Source: Candidatus Chlorohelix allophototropha
GTDB lineage: Bacteria > Chloroflexota > Chloroflexia > Chloroheliales > Chloroheliaceae
Reading direction: 5' to 3'
Assembly: GCF_030389965.1 (NCBI RefSeq)
Contig: NZ_CP128402.1
Location: 124,001-188,000 of the forward strand
Length of the DNA: 64,000 bases
Below are positions 54,242 through 61,000 of the stretch, one piece after another. The translations under genes were made by a program, and so were the position numbers. The notes below the pieces were generated by a model. The model searched no databases. It worked only from the letters and a program-made list of their open reading frames with translations, and had not been told where the DNA came from. Positions within the stretch are counted from its first letter, which is position 1. The number at the start of each line of letters is the position of its first letter.

Positions 54242-54392
54242 ATGGTCAGACAGAAGGTCAGGTTAATCGTTTAAAATGGTTGAAAAGAGCCATGTTTGGT
54301 AGGGCGAAGCTCGATTTACTGAGCCACAGAGTACTATATCAGCGTACTGCTTAAGGTTTGCTAATTTGGATCATCAAAAGTGATTAAGAGCC

Positions 54393-54828
54393 TGAGCTTT
54401 GTCCCAAGAAGTTGCGGCTACACTGTACCAGGAAATTTCTATAGCACCGGATGAGCGTCCAACTTGTTTGGGCGCGAGAACGGTGACCGCATCGCCAAAG
54501 CGAGGCGGAAAACCCTTCGGCAAAACGCTCCACCCAAACTGCCCCAACTGGATTGGCTTTTTAGTACCTGCTCATTGGCACCTCTGGTACACTTCCCCCG
54601 CTACTTTCTTGTCACTCTTGCCGCGATTTCCCTTTCAGTATACCCCGCGAAATGACATCCGTGGCCGCCGACCAACGGTGTGATAACACGCTGGGAAAAT
54701 TTTGCCAATATGAGCTATTACCGCACATTTACCGCGCATGTACTCTAGCATGAGGTTATAGATACACTGTAGCATTTCCGGCAGTAGGATGGGAATGCTA
54801 CCGCTATATAATAAAGAGGGGTGGAATA
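54393..54828. other. Gene-free stretch after the ISL3 element
   Basis: Plus-strand frames of up to 94 codons (54399-54683) overlap each other in two frames and show no family resemblance. The stretch probably carries the promoter of the gene at 54829, whose ATG follows GAGGGGTGG. Confidence 0.4.
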
Positions 54829-55329
54829 ATGACCGATAATAAACAGGTCGAGAAGATATACCACCGAGCTATACAACTTTTCAAGGAGGGAATAACCGGA
54901 GATAAGCTGGTGCAAGAATCCGGCAAAGTGGAAACGCCAATACCGATTGTTGGCGCTACCTTACAGATAGAAGGCTGGTTTGTGGGAATTACGATAGAAA
55001 AGCATATAACCGGCTTTCTACAGTTGGCTGCCAATTCTCAACTAATCCGGTACTCTACTTTCCAGCGTCGCCCGGGGTCTATAGAGGGTTGTCCCTCCGC
55101 CGAGTTCTGGCTTGATAAGGCGACCATTACTAACAAGGTTCGAACTTTAGCGGTTGCCGGGGAAACATTAACCCAACCGGTTCTAAGCTATGATCGCTCT
55201 CCTTCCCGGTTGGCCTGGTTGGTAAAAGCGGTCAATCCAGAAGGACAGGTTAGAGCAATTTATGTAACCGGAGATTATGTTTACGTTGGTTCTGATTCAG
55301 ATGACTCCACCATTGGTGGCAGCTTCTAA
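54829..55329 (+). CDS. Hypothetical protein
   Basis: 166 residues, start after GAGGGGTGGAATA. The sequence (YHRAIQLFKEGITGDKLVQE, IVGATLQIEGWFVGITIEKH, ITGFLQLAANSQLIRYSTFQ) looks like a real soluble alpha/beta protein, acidic at its end (GSDSDDS), but I do not recognise the family. It converges with the metallopeptidase gene, 20 bases away, so the two are not an operon. Confidence 0.55.
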   Translation: MTDNKQVEKIYHRAIQLFKEGITGDKLVQESGKVETPIPIVGATLQIEGWFVGITIEKHITGFLQLAANSQLIRYSTFQRRPGSIEGCPSAEFWLDKATITNKVRTLAVAGETLTQPVLSYDRSPSRLAWLVKAVNPEGQVRAIYVTGDYVYVGSDSDDSTIGGSF

Positions 55330-55349
55330 CCAGGATTGCCCAAGCTAGC

Positions 55350-57077
55350 CTAATGGAGGGCTACCTTTTTTTTCCATGCGTTAAACTTTTTGGGTGTCCA
55401 TTTTATTTTGAAAGCTTCAACCTCATCTTGTAACTCTTGGTGTCTATCCACATCGAGCAGTTCAGCAGCCTTAGTTTGGCTATGGATTTTAGTATAAAGA
55501 GTAAACCATTGGGGTAAATCATACCATGCAGCATCACTCTGGTATAACTCATTGAGCGGCTTTTCTAAGGCGGCTCTGATCGGTCTAACTAAATTTCCTG
55601 CCCAGGCAGGAGGTTGATGCCCTTCACGTTCGGTCAGTCCACTTTCGTTACGCAAAGCATTTTCTACATTTTCGATATTGAGCAACTCTTCTGGATTGTC
55701 CCAGATCATTGAGTCGGGATTGTTGTTGGTAAGAGGATCCAATAATTCATTTTTTTTGAGAGTGGTTGCGCCTGCCTTAAAATTGGCAGCATGTCCGAGT
55801 TCGTGACCCAATGTAACCCAGCTCGGATTAAAAATTTCGTTGCGAGTACCCTTGGCCGCATCCAGGGACTGACCTGGAAATGAGGTTACATATGCTCCTG
55901 TTGTGTTAGCATTAAAAGTATACTTTTTGCCGTTGATGGCAAAACCACGGGCTGTTCCACCCCAGGCCGCCTCACGAACGTTCGATAAATGGGTCGAGTC
56001 AACGGAAGGGTATTCCGTTGCGTCCAGTGGGGCAGCAAGCGGATCAATAGGGCTGCTTGTTACCTCGGTAACGGCTTCGATGCTACGTAATGGGTCCAAA
56101 TCCTTAATGCCCAGCGGAGTAGCCTCCGATCCTATCTGCTCTACCAAATCTGGGGAAGCTTTCCTGACATCCTTAGGCAAATTTGTTAGTTTTTCGGAGA
56201 TGTAAATATTGTTGAGTTTGGCTTGAAGCGACCCTCTTATTTCCCCAGGCTTTGGAGTATTGAGGAAAGTCAGCATTCTCCGACCCGTTGGGCTAGAAAG
56301 GATTTTGGCGAGTTCGGCTCGCACACGTTTTTTGTAGGAGGTGGAGCCTAATATCTGAATTTTCCCCCTGTTGTTCACAATTTCTTGCCAGAGAGTTTTT
56401 AACTGGGTTTTTTCCGGCTCTAGAAGCCCTATATCATCAAAAGGCAGCACATCGAGCATGTTCTTGGTCGAATCAATCAGTTTTTCGTGCTCTTTTTCAG
56501 TAGCACTCGTCAAACTTTTTACGGTGGCATAGTGTGGGCTGGCGCTGAGACGTTGATTAACCCCCGATACCTGATTGAACCAGACATAAATTGCCCGGTC
56601 TACCCCTTGTAGCCGGTTCATGGCTGTCTGGTACTGGGCTGCAGTTTTGAGTTTATCGGACACGACCGTATTGTAGTTTTGTACTGCAGTGCCGACTGCT
56701 ACTAATAAAGCATCGGTTGGATCGAGGTTAGTATAAGTTGCAGCCTCAGGCAAAGTCCGTTGTATCTCGGGATCAATGGCTCCAATTTGACGGTTTAGCT
56801 CTTGAGTCGGGTGGATCTGGTTTGGAAACAGCAGGCGTTGCACGACACGGTTGCCTACTGTGCGCTGAAGGGACAGAATTTTTTCTGGTGTCACCGGGCC
56901 TGATATCGCCGGACGCTTGTTTTGAAGTTGTATCAGGTTACTGGTAGACCTAAACTCCGGCGGTTTTTCAACCTGTTCTATCTGGGCAGTTTCTGAAAAA
57001 AGCGATTTTCTGTCCGAAGCGGATTTATTATGGGGTTGAGTTTTTTTATCCATAAATTTAATCTTTCTTGGTAGCAT
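55350..57077 (-). CDS. Zinc metallopeptidase with injection-system-type N-terminal motif
   Basis: 575 residues. ILSLQRTVGNRVVQRLL (about 67-83) is the short motif I associate with N-termini of DUF4157 and other cargo-like proteins of extracellular contractile injection systems. Near the C-terminus VTLGHELGHAANF (about 421-433) is a HExxH zinc site, preceded by FAINGKKYTFNANTTGAYVT and NEIFNPSWV, in a layout like M91/NleD-type effector peptidases. A downstream ENVENALRNESGL may give the third ligand. The middle is helical. No tail-tube or sheath genes occur in the window. An alternative ATG at 57053 (MDKKTQPHNK) may be the true start. Probably a secreted toxin. Confidence 0.7.
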   Translation of the reverse strand: MLPRKIKFMDKKTQPHNKSASDRKSLFSETAQIEQVEKPPEFRSTSNLIQLQNKRPAISGPVTPEKILSLQRTVGNRVVQRLLFPNQIHPTQELNRQIGAIDPEIQRTLPEAATYTNLDPTDALLVAVGTAVQNYNTVVSDKLKTAAQYQTAMNRLQGVDRAIYVWFNQVSGVNQRLSASPHYATVKSLTSATEKEHEKLIDSTKNMLDVLPFDDIGLLEPEKTQLKTLWQEIVNNRGKIQILGSTSYKKRVRAELAKILSSPTGRRMLTFLNTPKPGEIRGSLQAKLNNIYISEKLTNLPKDVRKASPDLVEQIGSEATPLGIKDLDPLRSIEAVTEVTSSPIDPLAAPLDATEYPSVDSTHLSNVREAAWGGTARGFAINGKKYTFNANTTGAYVTSFPGQSLDAAKGTRNEIFNPSWVTLGHELGHAANFKAGATTLKKNELLDPLTNNNPDSMIWDNPEELLNIENVENALRNESGLTEREGHQPPAWAGNLVRPIRAALEKPLNELYQSDAAWYDLPQWFTLYTKIHSQTKAAELLDVDRHQELQDEVEAFKIKWTPKKFNAWKKKVALH

Positions 57078-57720
57078 CTGATAAAAACATCGGGTAGTTT
57101 GTAGTTAAAAACAATAATTGCCGTTTGATCCTCCGATATAAAGCTGGGCGAGTACCTTTTTTATCAGCTACCTGCTGCCCCGCTCCCGGGAGGCAGGCAG
57201 CAGCAAGGCATTTGAGCCGAATTCATGGGCGGTCCGCTTACCCAGGCCAGAGTGGTACCATTCAAATTCAAAAAGTTGTTTCCACCGCTTACCGTTAACG
57301 GGCTTTGCCATTCTAAAGGAACGCAGCGGGGAAGAATCTTGTTTTTAGATTCACCTATACCCTCTTGAAAGGTATCGAATTCGCTCGGAATGACAGAACC
57401 CAGCAGCAAAAGTTACAGAAATCCGAAATTCGCTGGAACACAATTACCACCACGTAATCCAAGTGGTTTTGCGTATATACCTGGCGCAGTAATGCCAACT
57501 GTGTATAGCGATATTTATTTCGGCTCTGTATATTCTCTGCCACAAAACGCATAGCAATTCCTACAATTTCGAGAAATGAAAACTGCGTTGGAATAGCGAT
57601 GGAGGTAACTTCCTGTAATGTCGATTGCCATTACTTATAAATGCACCAAATGCAGTCAGGGATTTAGAACGTTACCCGTGTTAACGGTCAATATAAAAAT
57701 CCGCCCTTCTTTCTTAATTA
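57078..57720. other. Intergenic stretch upstream of the metallopeptidase gene
   Basis: No convincing gene. Minus-strand frames at 57164-57409 and 57355-57552 lack ribosome binding sites and family resemblance. GGGAGGCAGGCAGCAGC near 57180-57197 is a short GC-rich repeat. Confidence 0.4.
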
Positions 57721-57828
57721 TAGGGTTGTGCTAGTTAAACTCAAAACTGGTTCAAAATCTGACAGAGTAGGCTAAAATCAGAGATTTACTTAAGGAACTT
57801 GAGGCTAATTTTGTAACTAGCACAACCC
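57721..57828. mobile_element. 108-bp MITE with 8-bp target duplication
   Basis: Terminal repeats GGGTTGTGCTAGTTA (57723-57737) and TAACTAGCACAACCC (57814-57828) are perfect over 15 bases. The flanks carry the direct repeat CTTAATTA (57713-57720 and 57829-57836). It has no coding capacity. The ends differ from the other MITEs in this window, so it depends on a different transposase, not present here. Confidence 0.75.
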
Positions 57829-57900
57829 CTTAATTAGCTGTCAACAAGAATTACAGAGTAAGCGGCTTCCTCACAAAGGTTATCCTACTTATGGTTATTT

Positions 57901-57955
57901 TGACGAGATTTGGAAAGAGCCGGGTGAATAGTCCGGCTCCTCCCAAATCTCGTCA
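57901..57955. repeat. 55-base imperfect hairpin
   Basis: TGACGAGATTTGG and CCAAATCTCGTCA at the ends, and AGAGCCGG with CCGGCTC inside, fold into a long stem with small bulges. No T-tract follows on either strand. It may be a repeat element or a recombination site. The surrounding bases 57829-58016 show no gene. Confidence 0.55.
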
Positions 57956-58016
57956 GATTTTACCTCCACCACGACTCACTTCGGTGAGGCATAACTAAAG
58001 AACTACACCGTTTTAC

Positions 58017-58050
58017 CCGGTTCAGCTGTTAGCCTAACAACTGAGCCGGG
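58017..58050 (-). terminator. Hairpin after the RCC1/Ig gene
   Basis: CCCGGTTCAGCTGTTAG and CTAACAACTGAGCCGGG form a stem of about 16 bp with mismatches, 22 bases past the stop codon of the giant gene. There is no clear T-tract, so it may protect the 3' end rather than act as a strong terminator. Confidence 0.5.
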
Positions 58051-58071
58051 CTATCCGGATATTTTACTTAT

Positions 58072-61000
58072 TTACATTGTGGTGAAGCTCTTGACATCTC
58101 CCAATACCGGACTACTGCCACCGCTGTACTCCACCACCAACCGGTAATAATAGGTTTTCCCTGATTGTAGACCTTTGAGGGTTGTGCTGACCGCCTTATT
58201 GTTGCCCCCAGTTACCGTAGCGCTAACCGCTAATCGTCCTGTCAGGCTGTTCTGTGACTCTCCCCACTGAAAGTAAAGCGCTTTAATTGTGGCGTAGTTG
58301 GCATTTACCGTTCCATATAAAGTGCTGGAGTTCCCACTAATAGTTTTGGCTTCCCCGGTGGTTACGTTAGGCGCAATACCCTGGATTACCAGAGTGCCGG
58401 TAGCATCAGGAGCAGTGTAGTTCTGGCTGTATAACTTTGCCACCAAACTGTATTTGCCTGGTCTGGTTGGTGGGATAGCGGAGCCGTTGTAATACACCAC
58501 TACCTGGTTCTCCAAACCAATTCCGTTTGGTGTTACCGTATATTTTACCGCTTTGGGCTTTCCGTCATATACCTGGGTCAGACTGACCTGATCCAACTTG
58601 ATGGTCGCGGCAGCCTTATTAATAACCAGGATACCACTGGCCGTCCCGCTGTAAATCGGGTCGTTTACCACTGCTTTCACTAGGTACCAACCGGCATTGA
58701 TAGGTTGTGCTACCTTTTTGAAACCCTGGCTGTATGTCACGGTCACCTTCAGGTTAGCCGGGGTGGTCGTCACACTGGCATACTTGGGATTACCGTCATA
58801 GGTCTGTACCAGGTTTCCCAGGATAACTTTAGCGGTAAGTTTGGTGACGACCAAGGTGGCGCTGCCAGTGGCAGCCGGGTAGGCGCTTTCTCCGGCGAAA
58901 CGGGCCGTGATCGGGTAGTTTCCGGGCAGCAGATCACCCAGGACCTGTTTCACGCCCGCCGTTCCCAGGTTCAGTTTCAGGGTCGCTACCCCATTACTGG
59001 CTGTTTGCGGACAGTTGGGCAGACCAGTAGAATTGCAGGCTGCCTTGCCATTCACGCTAAAGCTGATGGTTTTGCCCGGTATCCTGCCCTTGTTACTATT
59101 CAGCAGAGCAGTCAACGTGGCCGTTCCGCCATATGATATCCTGGTGTTATTGACAGCCAGCCCTGGAGTAAGGTTGGTAACAGTCTGGCTCAGTTGGTCA
59201 TAGGAAGAGCCAAAGCTGGTATCACTACCGTAGCTAGCTACCACAGTATGGCTACCGACAGTCAGCTTATCAGTGCTGAAAGTAGCCGCACCGCTGTTAT
59301 CCATACTTGCGGTGCCGGTGATAGCGCCGTTATCCAGACTGAAAGTGATGCTACCGGTAGGAACACCGTCACCGGGGGACACCACGCTCACCTGCGCAGT
59401 GAAGTTCACCACCGTCCCTATCATAGAAGGATTGTTATCCGAGGTCAGTTTAAGGGCAGTAGTTGCCTTACTGACCACCAGGTTCGAAAGGGTAGCACTA
59501 CTGGAGGCATAATTATTCCCATCGTTGAAGGTAGCCTTGAGGGAGTGACTACCCACCGCCAACGGACCAGCGGGGGTAAAGGAAGCAGTGCCACCGTTCA
59601 GACTTACCGTACCCTGATCAACCCCGTCCAGGGAGAAGGAGAAAGTACCGATGGGAGCGCCGGGTCCGCTGACGGTGGCTGTGAAATTCACCACTTGTCC
59701 GTACACTGGACTAGCCGCTGAACTGGCGAGGGTGGTGGTGGTAGCCGCCGCGTTGACCGTCAGGCTACCTGTACCGCTGCTGGCAGCGTAAGTGCTATCC
59801 CCGGTGAAACTCGCGGCTATCCACGAATTATAGGTTCCGGCATCAATGCCGATCAGGCTGACATTGGAGAGGGTGGCTACCCCGGTGGCGGTAGTGGTGG
59901 GACATGGGGGCAGGTTATTTCCGCCACAGACCGGTTGACCGTTTAATTTGAAACTGATGCTCTTGCCACTCACAGGCTGATCATTGGCGGTGAGGGTGGC
60001 TTTCAACTCAACCGTACCGCCAAAAGTTCCTTGAGCCGGATCAGTTACCAGTGTGGTAGCGGTCGCGCTGGGCTGGTTCACCAGTTGGCTAACCGGCTCC
60101 GATGTGCTGCCACTGAAATAGTCGCTACCGCTGTAGACAGCCGTGATAGTGTGATTTCCGGTGGTCAGAGCGGTGGTAGACAGTGTCGCCTGGCTGTTGG
60201 AGTCAAGCGCTACCGCCTGCCCGACAGTCTGACCATCCACTGCGAATTGCACTGCACCGGTAGCCTTGCCACCCCCTGCCGGAGTAACCGTGGCGGTGAA
60301 AGTCACTTGCTGCCCGAAGGTGGAGGGGTTAGGAGAAGCGGTCAGGCTGGTAGTGGTGGTCATATAACCTACCGCGAAGAAGGTGCCGGTAAGTTGCGAC
60401 AGGTTCGGGGAGGTTGTTGCATTGACCGTGACGGTAATACAGCCGGTGCTGGGGTTAAAGGACTGGCTGCTGGCGGGTTGCCAGGCTGTGCCATCATACC
60501 AGTAAGCTCGTTTGCCCCCGCCGGTATTACAGAGGCTCAGGCTGGCCCCCGTGAAACTGGAGCCGGTCGCAATATAGGCATCGAAGAAACCGGTGCCACT
60601 CTGGAAAACAGTCTGTTCGGTGGGATTGGAGGAGTAGATCGCCACGCTCACCGTGCCGCTGCCACCGCTGGCTTGCAGGGTAACATTACCGGGCGTGAGA
60701 GTACCCGTGCCACCGGTAGTAGCGGTAGCCGTAGTATTGCCAGGAGCGGTTGTAGCAGTGCTAGAACTCGTCACTGCTGTTCCCACAGGGGTGACATAGA
60801 AGGCCAGCGGGTTAGAGGTACCACCTCCCGGAGTACCATTAAATACGGTAAGCAATATTACTCTGGCTGTGCTCAACTGAGCACCCGGAATAACCACTGA
60901 TAAGGTGGTAGGGTTTATATAGGTAGTCGCAAGGTCAGTACCGTTCAAGCGGATTACCGAACCGGGAATAAATCCGCTACCGGTCACCGTTACGGTAATC

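Larger units (their letters stand above)
50211..54354 (+). pseudogene. ISL3-family transposase split by a serine-recombinase element
   Basis: The 5' part (50211-51817) has the zinc-binding CPLCGNKTRQVHSHYTRR and CINPSCKRKIF, an HTH, and the DDE residues in MVGIDDWAIRKGQAYGTI and LISRDRASAYSQ. As it stands it runs to a stop at 51851 with a foreign tail after SN. The 3' part is at 54241-54354. Joining base 51817 to 54243 gives ISNGQTEGQVNRLKWLKRAM in frame, then FGRAKLDLLSHRVLYQRTA and a stop. This is the conserved C-terminus of ISL3 transposases with the catalytic glutamate (QTEGQVNR). The intact protein would be about 573 residues. The interruption removes the glutamate, so the transposase is inactive until the inner element leaves. 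Confidence 0.88.
50112..54392. mobile_element. ISL3-family insertion sequence with perfect 32-bp terminal inverted repeats
   Basis: The left end (50112-50143, starting GGCTCTTAATCACTTTTGAT) and right end (54361-54392) are identical over 32 bases in opposite orientation. The element holds the ISL3 transposase in two parts and, between them, a serine-recombinase element (51818-54240). Without it the IS would be about 1.85 kb, close to the usual ISL3 size. I see no convincing 8-bp target duplication (flanks ATTATCAG and TGAGCTTT). Confidence 0.9.

Noticed and set aside
54399..54683. 94-codon plus-strand frame after the ISL3 element
   Set aside because: It overlaps another frame of similar length, has no family resemblance and a weak start context.
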